Shown in pieces: positions 24,943-32,928 of a stretch of 39,309 nucleotides of DNA. Position 1 is the first letter of the stretch. Each line of letters starts with the position of its first letter. The notes under the pieces were generated by a model that worked only from the letters and a program-made list of their open reading frames with translations, ran no database searches and had not been told where the DNA came from. This DNA comes from Deltaproteobacteria bacterium (lineage in GTDB: Bacteria > Calditrichota > Calditrichia > RBG-13-44-9 > J075): contig WYBG01000419.1 in assembly GCA_011526015.1 (NCBI GenBank), forward strand, positions 1 through 39,309. The letters are read 5' to 3'. The position numbers were made by a program, and so were the translations under genes.

Positions 24943-26754
24943 ATGAAAACCAGTTCGAAACTTCCAATCCCGAAGCGGGTGTGCACAGCCATCTTTGGCC
25001 TGGCGCTGGCCTGCTTGCTGGCCGGGGCGCTGCTTACCTGCGCCGCGCCGCGGCCGAAGGCCCAGCCGGCTCCGCCTGCGGCGGTGCAGCCCGCACAAAC
25101 GATGACGCAGGCAGACGTTCAGCTTCTCGACAGGAGCCTTTACGACGTAATCACACTGGTGGAGCGCTACGATAATATCGCCTGCCAAACCAGGAACACC
25201 ATCGTGCGCCGCTTGCGAATGGTAGAAAATGCGCTGGTGGCCGGGCGCTATACGGCGGCCGCCAGCCTGCTCGACATCTGGATGCGCAAGTATGCGAAGA
25301 TGCAAAAGGCGGGGCTGCTGCCCCCGGAACTGGCGGGCGTGCTACAGGAGCGGTTGGGGGCGATCCGGCCCCTGATCCGCAGCGGCTGGTCGGCCAGGCC
25401 CGGGACCACCCATCCCTGGCCGCCGCTGCCGACCTGCCCCTGGGACATCGGGTCGCTCTCCACGCGGCCCGGCGCGGTGGGCGAGTATGAGGTTCTCGAT
25501 TCCGGCGACCTCGAGACCATCATCTCAGGTATCGTCATGGAGATTCCTGAAGTCGGCCACCTGTTGCATGTCCTGGTGGGAGTCTTCTGGCCCGAGAACG
25601 AGGGGCCCGATATCTATAGCCTCATCGACGAGAGAATCGACGCCATGGTGCGGGGAATCGTCTCCAACGATCTGCAGGGCCTGGACAACGTGCTTCAAGA
25701 CGTGCTGGAGTACGAGGAGACGTGCATTACTGCCTGCCCGGAAATGATCACCGACGCCTGGACCACGGCTAAGTTGATGTTCGATCAGAAGCTGCCGGAT
25801 TTCCAGTGGAACACCGGGGACGATGACTACCGGGTGATGCTGCTGCCGCTGTACGCCCAGTACGTGAACCTCTACATCGCGCTGCTGCGCGAAGGTGTTA
25901 TTAATGGGGCAGAATGGCGCTGGAACCAGGTCCAGATCGACGACGCTGAGAACCACCTTAAGAGCTTGATCTCCGATGCCACCGCCTACGTACAGGAGGT
26001 CTATGACCTCGGGTGGGCCGAGCTGCCGTCCGGCTCCCAGCAACAAACCTGGACCGAGCAGAACGCATATAGCCGTGATATGATCCTCAACGTGCTGGAC
26101 TTCCGGGACATGTGGCCGTACCTGGATCCCATCGCCTACCCCGAAGGCAACCCGGACTACAAGGCTACCCGCATGATCTACAGCGATCCGATGGGGTACG
26201 CCGCATGGAACGGCAACATCGTCTCGGCGCCGGACAACGTCACCACACCGTTATACCAGGTAAGAGCGTGGACCAAGAACATGGAGGATTACGGCTGCAA
26301 TGGGCCGGCCTATCTCGTCCTTGATGCAATCCAGGCCATTTACGATGGGTCCACGGGTCCCATCTTCGGCCCGGTCACCGGTGACTACAACCTGACCGGC
26401 TCCCCCGCTGAGTCTATGACCCCGGTTCTGACCGCTCCGTACGGTCCCTATGGCCCGGTCATCGCTGTAGAGGGGCGCACGGTGGCCTGGAAGAACAGCT
26501 CCACTGCTGATTACGTTTACATGCTCGAAGGCGTCACGTTCTGGTACAACAGCGGCTTCTCCCAGGGTTTCGGAGGCTACGAGCTTGACGACATCCGCAC
26601 TTGTTTTTCAGCCACGGACCACATCCTGGCCAACTTCAAGATCATGGGCACCTATTCCTGGGGGGATAATTATTATTCCTGCCACCGCAAGCTCAAGGGC
26701 CAGTATAGCGCCGACTGCATCGTCTTCGGCTTCCGGCGGGACGATTCTTTCTGA
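24943..26754 (+). CDS. Exported protein with Cry delta-endotoxin-type pore-forming domain
   Basis: 603 residues. The leader (AIFGLALACLLAGALLTC) ends at Cys33 in a weak lipobox, so it is exported and possibly lipidated. Residues 60-146 are a helical segment. Residues 190-420 match the Cry domain I helix bundle: DIYSLIDERIDAMVRGIVSN (cf. the 'ALIDQKI' helix), LLPLYAQYVNLYIALLREGV (300-319, the central helix 'YAQAANLHLxLLRD'), NGAEWRW, NAYSRDMILNVLDFRDMWPY (374-393, cf. 'RREMTLTVLDxxALFPxYD') and RMIYSDPMGY (410-419, cf. 'LTREIYTDP'). The last 180 residues are beta-rich (QGFGGYELDD, DCIVFGFRRD), consistent with a domain II-like prism. No domain III follows. AAAGGA precedes the ATG. Family membership is inferred from these blocks; insecticidal activity is not implied. 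The perfect terminator module overlaps its stop. Confidence 0.75.
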   Translation: MKTSSKLPIPKRVCTAIFGLALACLLAGALLTCAAPRPKAQPAPPAAVQPAQTMTQADVQLLDRSLYDVITLVERYDNIACQTRNTIVRRLRMVENALVAGRYTAAASLLDIWMRKYAKMQKAGLLPPELAGVLQERLGAIRPLIRSGWSARPGTTHPWPPLPTCPWDIGSLSTRPGAVGEYEVLDSGDLETIISGIVMEIPEVGHLLHVLVGVFWPENEGPDIYSLIDERIDAMVRGIVSNDLQGLDNVLQDVLEYEETCITACPEMITDAWTTAKLMFDQKLPDFQWNTGDDDYRVMLLPLYAQYVNLYIALLREGVINGAEWRWNQVQIDDAENHLKSLISDATAYVQEVYDLGWAELPSGSQQQTWTEQNAYSRDMILNVLDFRDMWPYLDPIAYPEGNPDYKATRMIYSDPMGYAAWNGNIVSAPDNVTTPLYQVRAWTKNMEDYGCNGPAYLVLDAIQAIYDGSTGPIFGPVTGDYNLTGSPAESMTPVLTAPYGPYGPVIAVEGRTVAWKNSSTADYVYMLEGVTFWYNSGFSQGFGGYELDDIRTCFSATDHILANFKIMGTYSWGDNYYSCHRKLKGQYSADCIVFGFRRDDSF

Positions 26755-26817
26755 CCCGCCTGCGGATCTGGCAGCGCCCGGCGCGGTTGGACCGCGCCGG
26801 GCGTTTTCTCCGAGATG
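26749..26817 (+). terminator. Recurrent GC-rich terminator module, copy 3 (perfect hairpin)
   Basis: A perfect 13-bp stem, CGCCCGGCGCGGT (26775-26787) with ACCGCGCCGGGCG (26791-26803), has loop TGG and tail TTTT. The 69-bp unit around it resembles 19076-19144 at about 59 positions, and the TGA stop of the Cry-like gene lies inside the unit. It is a convincing intrinsic terminator for the plus-strand cluster. Confidence 0.88.
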
Positions 26818-26882
26818 AGGAAGCGATGAAACAACAAACCGCAAAACTCCAGGCAAGTGCATCGCGGCGGAAGTTAATATTT

Positions 26883-28136
26883 TTACCAAAAACCGCTGAC
26901 TGTCAACAAAATACTCTGGTAAGTCGTGCCGGTGAGGGGGTTTTCGGGGCCCGAATCGATTTCCGAGCGGGCGTATCGCAGGTCGAAATGGTCTGCCAGG
27001 TAGCGGAGGGTGCGATTGGATGAAGACGCCGCCAGCGCCTTCAAAACCCCTTTGGCGCCCAGGCCGTAACCGGAGGTTTTTACGTTCTCCCAACCGGGCC
27101 CGTAAAAGCGCCCGGAAGTGATCTCCAGGAAATCGAAGAATTGGAGCCTCAGCCCTTTATGAATTTCCACTTCATCGTCGCTTTTGGCGGGGAGCAGGTT
27201 GCCGCCGAAACTGATATCTCCCAATAGCCCTTCTTCGTAGTTCCCACCATCTGTAACCAGGAGATCGCTGGCGTCCACCGACCAGTCGATGCCCAGCGCC
27301 CGGATGGATATATCCCGCATCCGGAAATCCGCCCCGGCGGAGAGGGCATATCCTAATTTGGCGGTTCTGGGGATGGGGTCTTTCTGGTCCGGGTCTAAAT
27401 AGCTCACCTTATCGCCGATATTGGTTTTGGCGTATCCTAAAGAGACATCGAAATAGGGAACAATGGAGAATTTTGATTCAGGCTCTTTCAAAAAACTCTT
27501 TTCAAAGGGTTTCAATACCGGAACGGTGAGGAGCGCGCCGTAGTCGATGGCATCGGTTTTGGCCTCGCCTCCTATGGGCCACGTTCCGACTTGAATCGGC
27601 ACTAATTGGGAGTTGATCGTTTTATAGGTCAACCCCAGGCTCAAATTCACAAAATACTCCATTCCCACCCCGATGCCATAAGCGTTATAACTTTCCTTAC
27701 TGTCGAAAACTGCAATGATGTTTCCCTGGTCGTCGGTCAGGGTATTTCTTCCGTAGTTAATTTCCCCTTTCATATACCCCAGGCCCACGCTGAGGGGGAT
27801 GATGGGGGATCGGTCTTTGAAATTGTATCCCAAATTCAGGGCGAGGTTGTTATAGGTGAGATCGCCAAAGTTAAACGCCGGAAGCCAATCCGTTTTGGAA
27901 GGATAGAATTGAAGCGCGGCGTTTACGGTCTGGCCGGTGTAGCCTAATTGCGCGGGATTGTAATAAAATCCGTACGCTTCATTAGTCGGCAGCGCCGTAC
28001 CTACCTGGCCCATGCCGTTCAGGATGGGCGAGGGCGGGATCAGCAAAAACAGCATGGTTGCCTCGCCCTGGGCCGGCAGCGGATTCGAGAATATTAAAAG
28101 CATGGAAATAAACCCGGCACTGATGAATCTTTTCAT
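26883..28136 (-). CDS. PorV/PorQ-like outer-membrane beta-barrel protein
   Basis: 417 residues. A signal peptide (ISMLLIFSNPLPAQ) is followed by the PorV/PorQ-type opening LLIPPSPILNGMGQVGTALP and AYGFYYNPAQLGYTG, then about 14 amphipathic strands with Gly-aromatic endings, closing on the terminal aromatic strand ILLTVSGFW. In Bacteroidota such proteins belong to the type IX secretion outer-membrane group; in related phyla many paralogues exist without proven secretion roles. The ATG at 28136 has GGAGGG at ideal spacing and starts the signal peptide; an upstream in-frame start is unsupported. It is convergent with the Cry-like gene and separated from it by the terminator module. Confidence 0.78.
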   Translation of the reverse strand: MKRFISAGFISMLLIFSNPLPAQGEATMLFLLIPPSPILNGMGQVGTALPTNEAYGFYYNPAQLGYTGQTVNAALQFYPSKTDWLPAFNFGDLTYNNLALNLGYNFKDRSPIIPLSVGLGYMKGEINYGRNTLTDDQGNIIAVFDSKESYNAYGIGVGMEYFVNLSLGLTYKTINSQLVPIQVGTWPIGGEAKTDAIDYGALLTVPVLKPFEKSFLKEPESKFSIVPYFDVSLGYAKTNIGDKVSYLDPDQKDPIPRTAKLGYALSAGADFRMRDISIRALGIDWSVDASDLLVTDGGNYEEGLLGDISFGGNLLPAKSDDEVEIHKGLRLQFFDFLEITSGRFYGPGWENVKTSGYGLGAKGVLKALAASSSNRTLRYLADHFDLRYARSEIDSGPENPLTGTTYQSILLTVSGFW

Positions 28137-28262
28137 GACAACCCTCCACGTTAGAAACCAATAATGTTCGAAACAATCTTTCTCTATGAAGAGAATTGAA
28201 TCGGTCGAATTCTCTCGGATTGTTTGCGGATTTCTCGAGCTTTGATGGCGCATGAAAAAATA

Positions 28263-28467
28263 GGTAGTGGTTACATTTTGACTGATAACGCCAGACTGGG
28301 CCGGGCGTAGTTTGCCCCGGCTCCACGCATGGCCAGACAGAAACCAGACATCATAATTCAGTCGTTGGTTGAACAGGAGCGAACGGAGATAACAGAGATA
28401 TTCTCAAAAACTCTGTTGCCTCTGTTTTCTCTTGTTCAAATTCATCAGTCAAAACTTAACCACCACC
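28263..28467. mobile_element. MITE-like element, copy 2 (205 bp, 8-bp target duplication)
   Basis: The ends GGTAGTGGTTACATTTTGAC and GTCAAAACTTAACCACCACC are inverted repeats and match those of copy 1. Perfect 8-bp direct repeats AAAAAATA flank it (28255-28262 and 28468-28475). It contains the 36-bp core shared with copy 1 but in opposite orientation, and lacks two internal segments of copy 1 while carrying a different stretch near its left end. No reading frame encodes a transposase. It lies upstream of the PorV/PorQ-like gene in a 482-bp gap and may influence its promoter. Confidence 0.88.
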
Positions 28468-28491
28468 AAAAAATAATAGCCCCGGGGAATG

Positions 28492-28512
28492 ATGTCAACG
28501 GCGTTTTATTTA
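28492..28512. repeat. Direct repeat near the Uma2 gene, copy 1
   Basis: ATGTCAACGGCGTTTTATTT here and ATGTCAACCGGAGTTTTATT at 29245 are near-identical direct repeats (one indel, one or two mismatches), one on each side of the Uma2 gene. Between this copy and the gene lie short CG-rich hairpin words and no other gene. Confidence 0.5.
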
Positions 28513-28618
28513 ACGGGTAAGTGTGCGTTTAAACGTGGTCAGAGACCAAATCCTCGAATCCTCGTTCCCCCGCGAAGCGGTGGTTTAGCCCTTCGGGGGT
28601 TCGCCAACAAAACAGTCT

Positions 28619-29188
28619 TCACCACTCTATTTTATCATAAATCTCTCTCAATGATATTTGAAAATCGATTTCGGGCAGGTGTAAAATCGCATCCGGGTGG
28701 TCAAATTCTTCTAATAGCCATTGCCCTTTGCCAGTTCTGGAAAAATGCTCCAGGTGAGCTTTATATTGATCCACCAGGATGTATTCTTTCAGGGTGGGGA
28801 GGGTGCGATAAATCTCGAATTTTTCTCCCCGGTCGTAATTTTTCGTAGATTCGGATAGTACCTCGATAATCACCAACGGGTTTGTAACCGTATCATTGCG
28901 ATCCCGGTAGAACTCGGGCTGGCCGCACACCACCAACAGGTCCGGGTAGGTAAACATGTCCCGTGCTTCGACCCGGAGGCGAACATCCGCTGCATAAACC
29001 CGGCAATTTTTATTTCTGAAGGCGAGATTCAGGCGCGCATTCAAGTTGCTGATAATCTGGTTATGATCGACCGACCCCCCGGCCATGGCGAAGATTTCCC
29101 CCCGGTAATATTCGCTTTTAAATTCGGCGGTTTCTTCCAGCGCCAGGTATTCTTCCGGGGTATGGTATTGTTTAGCTTGCTCTTCCAT
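28619..29188 (-). CDS. Uma2 family (DUF820) PD-(D/E)xK nuclease-like protein
   Basis: 189 residues with the full Uma2 pattern: HTPEEYLALEE, SEYYRGEIFAMAGGSVDHNQ, putative catalytic Asp83 (YPDLLVVC), Glu109 in VIIEVLSEST, Lys123 (RGEKFEIYR), and the closing EYILVDQYK. Uma2 proteins are predicted restriction-like endonucleases, often present in many copies in cyanobacteria and environmental bacteria. Their biological role is unsettled, with suggestions of mobility or defence. GGAG lies ten bases before the ATG. It is a lone gene placed between two short direct repeats (28492 and 29245) and next to a MITE-like insertion, which fits an acquired segment. Confidence 0.88.
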   Translation of the reverse strand: MEEQAKQYHTPEEYLALEETAEFKSEYYRGEIFAMAGGSVDHNQIISNLNARLNLAFRNKNCRVYAADVRLRVEARDMFTYPDLLVVCGQPEFYRDRNDTVTNPLVIIEVLSESTKNYDRGEKFEIYRTLPTLKEYILVDQYKAHLEHFSRTGKGQWLLEEFDHPDAILHLPEIDFQISLREIYDKIEW

Positions 29189-29244
29189 GGAATTCTCCGT
29201 TGATCTTTGCTCAATTTAAAGCATATTAGCAACGATCGGGAAAA

Positions 29245-29266
29245 ATGTCAACCGGAGTTTTATTTA
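29245..29266. repeat. Direct repeat near the Uma2 gene, copy 2
   Basis: Partner of 28492-28512 on the other side of the Uma2 gene; begins ATGTCAACCGGAG. The remainder of the 293-bp gap to the phosphatase start contains no recognisable gene. Confidence 0.5.
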
Positions 29267-29481
29267 TACTTCACGCGGCTTGAGAGGCCTCTAACTATCC
29301 CGAATTTCAATTTACAATTGTCCATTTACCTTGCCGGTTGTAACTTAATCCTTGCGAATGAGTATCGGGCAAGCCGGCCGGTTGCGTTTCATCCACCAGG
29401 CTGGTTAATCCGGCTCCCAAAACGATCCCGGTATCTCGAAATGCTTGCGGAAACAGGCACTCACACTCCTGAAGGCGGTTT

Positions 29482-32019
29482 ATGGCAAAACTCAAATTTC
29501 TCGCGCTCATCTTCCTGACCATGGCGCTCAGCGTTGCGGCGATCTACTGGATTTATCCCCGCATTCACCCCTATGCCGGCATCCATCTCCCGCTTGATAA
29601 AAACGAGATCGAAAAACAGGCTTACCGGATTTCCGAGGAGCTGGGCCTGCCCCACGGGGGAGCGTCCGCCGATGCCCCGGGGTATATTGCGGACGCCCGC
29701 TGGGATCGCAACACCGCGCTGGTGCGGCAGCTGCAAACCGAGCTGGGACTGGAAGAATCCAACCGGGCGCTGCGGAAGGGCGCGCCGGGATATTCCTGGC
29801 AAATTTTCTGGATCGACGAGAAACAGGATCTTTCCTTTTCCGTGCAGCCAAAGCAAGTGGACGAAAGCGGCCTGCTTCCCCTGGCGGAGCAGGAGTGGCG
29901 GATGGACATTTACGGCCGGCTGCTGGAGTTCCAAAAGAATGTTCCCGAAGATCTCAAACTGCCGGAAATCTCTGTGGAAGAAGCCCGGGCAATCGCCGGG
30001 GAGTTCTTGGTTCGTTACAGCAATTTTTATGAGGTGGACGAAGGCATCCATCAAGAAGGGGAAAATTCAGAGGCGGGGAGCAGGGGCAGGCAAACGGTTG
30101 ATGTGCCGCCGGGAGACGCGGGAGGGGGCATCCCGCTGGCGTTCAAATCCGCCAGGAAAATCAATTTGCCGAACCGGGTGGACCATGAGTTTCGCTGGCG
30201 CGCTCTCTCGCCGGAGACCGGCGATACCATCCGGGTGCAGCTAAAAATCGCCGGCAACCAGGTTGCCGCTTTCTCCGCCGATTACAAGGCGCCGGCGATC
30301 TACAGCGCCCAAAGCCGCCAACCCATTACCCAGTTTTTTTCTCCCCTGCTCACCTTCGCGATCGCGATCATTACCATCGTCATCGCCTTTAAACGCTGGC
30401 GCGCCTATGAGCTGAGCTTCAAATTCGCCGTTCCGCTGGGAATTTTTACCGGGTTGATTTTCGGAGTGTACCTCTACCAGTCTCTCCCGCCCAACATGGG
30501 AATCGGCCTGTGGTTCAGCATCATTTTTGCTCCCCTCACCATCGGGGGTACTTTAATTTTCGTCTGGGCGGTGGGAGAATCGGTGGGGCGGGAGGTCTGG
30601 AACGACAAATTTACTACCATCGATTTGTTGCGCAACGGTTATACCCTGCATTCCCTTATCGGAAAAAGCGTGCTGCGCGGCCTGGCCCTGGGGCTGGCCA
30701 GCTTCACAATCTGGCTGGGATTGATCGAACTGGTAGAGCGCATCACCCCCCTCACGGTCATCACCCAGGATGAGAACATGCTCCGCTTCACCGACGCCGC
30801 CTTTCCCGTGGTTCTCATCGCCTGCCTGCATCTGTTTTCTGCGATCTATGTGGTTGCGGCGTATTACGTTTTAGCCCTCTCCTTGCTCCGGAAACGGATT
30901 TCCTCGCCTTATATCTCCCTGCCCCTGATTGCCATTTTCCTGGTGCTGGCATACCAGAGCAGCATTGAACCGTTGAGCGTGGGCGGCTTCATCGAGACCG
31001 CCAGCACGCTCCTGGTCGTCTGGGCTTTTTACCGCTTCGATATTATCACCGGTTTTATCGCCCTGTTCACGGCCACGGCGGTAGAGCCGGCCCTGGCGCT
31101 TTTTACGGCAGGGAGCAGCGCCTATCTTTTTTCCGGGTATATTATTCTCGCCGGTTTTGCCTTGCTGGCCGGGTACGCCCTCAGCACCCTCTATACTAAG
31201 GACCGCATCAGCGATTTTCAGCGCATTGCCCCGGTGTACGTCAAAAACATTACCGAGCGGCAGCGCTTGCAGCGAGAGCTGGAAATCGCCCGGGAAGTGC
31301 AGATGAGTTTTTTGCCCCGCGCCAATCCGCAAATGTCCCGGCTGGATATTGCTTCCCGCTGTGAGCCGGCGTTGGAGGTGGGCGGCGATTACTATGATTT
31401 TATTACATTGGACGGCAACCGCCTGGGGGTGGCCATCGGCGACGTCTCCGGCAAGGGAACCCAGGCGGCGTTTTACATGACTCTCACCAAAGGATTTTTG
31501 CGGGCGCTGGCGAATGGGTCCGATTCTCCGGCAGCAGTATTGACTCGCTTAAACCGCCTGTTTTACGACAACGTGAAGCGGGGCGTCTTCATCAGTATGG
31601 TATATGGCGTGTTTGATATGAACGCAGGAATGCTGACTTTAGCCCGCGCCGGGCATAACCCGGTGATTATGCGCAAAACCGGGGAGCAGGAACTGCAGAT
31701 GCTCCATCCCCGCGGCCTGGCCCTGGGCATGGAGCAGGGAAACATCTTCGAACATACCATCCAGGAAGTGAAGATTCATTTTCAAAACCGGGATTTATTT
31801 GTATTTTACACCGATGGTTTTACCGAGGCGATGGATAAGAACCGGGAAGAATTCGGCGACGAACGCTTCGAAAAAGCAATCGAGAAACACGCCGCCGGGG
31901 CTGCGGAGCAGATCATGGAAGGCATTTTCCGGGAGGTGAAGCAGTTCACCGGGCGGGTAAAGCAGCATGATGACATGACCATTGTGGTGGTGAAAATTGC
32001 CGATTTGGCGATTGAGTGA
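29482..32019 (+). CDS. Membrane-anchored SpoIIE/PP2C-type serine/threonine phosphatase
   Basis: 845 residues. An N-terminal helix (residues 5-24), an extracytoplasmic domain to about 285 and seven or eight membrane helices (about 285-575) lead to a short coiled coil (ITERQRLQRELEIAREVQMS) and a SpoIIE phosphatase domain (about 590-845). Metal-binding blocks are EVGGDYYDF, AIGDVSGKGTQAAF, ARAGHNPVIM, FYTDGFTEAMD and KQHDDMTIVVV. This class, like RsbU, dephosphorylates anti-sigma-factor antagonists in partner-switching cascades; no such partner gene is nearby. A Gly/Glu/Arg-rich insert near residues 190-215 looks like unstructured repeat expansion. The last codons run into a low-complexity repeat (GCGATTGAGTGATTG), so the C-terminus may have been reshaped by it. 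No clear ribosome site was seen (GAAGGCGG is nearest). Confidence 0.9.
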   Translation: MAKLKFLALIFLTMALSVAAIYWIYPRIHPYAGIHLPLDKNEIEKQAYRISEELGLPHGGASADAPGYIADARWDRNTALVRQLQTELGLEESNRALRKGAPGYSWQIFWIDEKQDLSFSVQPKQVDESGLLPLAEQEWRMDIYGRLLEFQKNVPEDLKLPEISVEEARAIAGEFLVRYSNFYEVDEGIHQEGENSEAGSRGRQTVDVPPGDAGGGIPLAFKSARKINLPNRVDHEFRWRALSPETGDTIRVQLKIAGNQVAAFSADYKAPAIYSAQSRQPITQFFSPLLTFAIAIITIVIAFKRWRAYELSFKFAVPLGIFTGLIFGVYLYQSLPPNMGIGLWFSIIFAPLTIGGTLIFVWAVGESVGREVWNDKFTTIDLLRNGYTLHSLIGKSVLRGLALGLASFTIWLGLIELVERITPLTVITQDENMLRFTDAAFPVVLIACLHLFSAIYVVAAYYVLALSLLRKRISSPYISLPLIAIFLVLAYQSSIEPLSVGGFIETASTLLVVWAFYRFDIITGFIALFTATAVEPALALFTAGSSAYLFSGYIILAGFALLAGYALSTLYTKDRISDFQRIAPVYVKNITERQRLQRELEIAREVQMSFLPRANPQMSRLDIASRCEPALEVGGDYYDFITLDGNRLGVAIGDVSGKGTQAAFYMTLTKGFLRALANGSDSPAAVLTRLNRLFYDNVKRGVFISMVYGVFDMNAGMLTLARAGHNPVIMRKTGEQELQMLHPRGLALGMEQGNIFEHTIQEVKIHFQNRDLFVFYTDGFTEAMDKNREEFGDERFEKAIEKHAAGAAEQIMEGIFREVKQFTGRVKQHDDMTIVVVKIADLAIE

Positions 32020-32029
32020 TTGAGCGACT

Positions 32030-32125
32030 GGGTGATTGAGTGATTTGGTGATTTGGTGATTGAGGAGAAGGAGAATGGCTGGTAGCTCGCTAAATTCGCC
32101 CAATCGCCAAATCACTCAATCACCC
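32030..32125. repeat. Low-complexity inverted repeat after the phosphatase gene
   Basis: GGGTGATTGAGTGATTTGGT (from 32030, 24 bp in all) is matched in inverse by 32102-32125 at 23 of 24 positions, and the mismatch would be a G-U pair in RNA. The loop is 48 bases. The left arm is part of a GATTGAGTGATTTGG phrase array that starts inside the last codons of the phosphatase. It may work as a terminator-like RNA structure. Confidence 0.75.
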
Positions 32126-32147
32126 AATAAACAATTAAGGAGATACC

Positions 32148-32834
32148 ATGGCCGATCACCTGGCTTTTGACATCGAAACCGTTCCGGCGGCGGATTTATC
32201 GGAGTACAGCGAGGCGGTGCAGGAGAAAATCCGCCAGAAGATCGAGCGCCAGCAGGAGCGCAACCCGGATTTCAATTTCCAGTATTTTGCCAGCACCCAC
32301 GGGGATTTCGGGAAGATTATTTGCATCTCCATGGGCTACATTTCCGGGGAGCAGATCAAGCTGAAATCCCTCTACGGCCATGATGAGCAGGGGATTTTGG
32401 AAGAATTCAACCAGGTTTGCCGGGGCATCAACGGGGTTTTCATCCATTATAACGGGATCAATTTCGACGCGCCGTTTATTCTACAGCGAATGGCTCACCA
32501 TAATATCCGCCCTGCCAACGAACGCTTCAAACAACTGCGCCGCTATGCCAACGACCCCCATTTTGACGTGATGATGGCCTATTATAACTGGGATTTCCAG
32601 AAAGTGCTCTCCCTGGGGATTCTGGCGGAGTTGCACGGGGTTCCCAGCCCCAAGGAGGATTTGAGCGGGGATAGAGTGTACCAGGCGTATTTGAACAACG
32701 AGTGGGAGCGCATCGTTCGCTATTGCGAATTCGACGTGGCCACCACCCTGAATTTGTGGAATAAGCTCTTTCGCTACGAGCCGCTGATTGGGGAGGAGAA
32801 TTATGAGTTTAGCGGGGGCGGGAAGGAAAAGTGA
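32148..32834 (+). CDS. DnaQ-like 3'-5' exonuclease (PolB-exonuclease-related, DEDDy)
   Basis: 228 residues matching the predicted 3'-5' exonuclease family related to the PolB proofreading domain. Catalytic acids are visible in AFDIETVP (Asp8, Glu10), IHYNGINFDAPFI, and YCEFDVATT, with a Tyr four residues before the last Asp giving the DEDDy form. It is a stand-alone exonuclease with no polymerase attached. A strong AAGGAG site precedes the ATG. It follows the phosphatase gene across the inverted repeat and is convergent with the phosphate transporter gene. Confidence 0.87.
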   Translation: MADHLAFDIETVPAADLSEYSEAVQEKIRQKIERQQERNPDFNFQYFASTHGDFGKIICISMGYISGEQIKLKSLYGHDEQGILEEFNQVCRGINGVFIHYNGINFDAPFILQRMAHHNIRPANERFKQLRRYANDPHFDVMMAYYNWDFQKVLSLGILAELHGVPSPKEDLSGDRVYQAYLNNEWERIVRYCEFDVATTLNLWNKLFRYEPLIGEENYEFSGGGKEK

Positions 32835-32928
32835 GGGGCGGTTGAAGGAGCGGTTTCGCGCCAGGCTTCGCGATGGCGGCGCAGCAATCGGGGATAAATT
32901 CCCGGCGGAGAAGACGGCGTTTACCGGC

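Noticed and set aside
19076-26817. Recurrent hairpins as integron attC sites
   Set aside because: They lack paired GTTRRRY/RYYYAAC core sites and the genes between them are multi-gene blocks; a terminator-type repeat explains them better.
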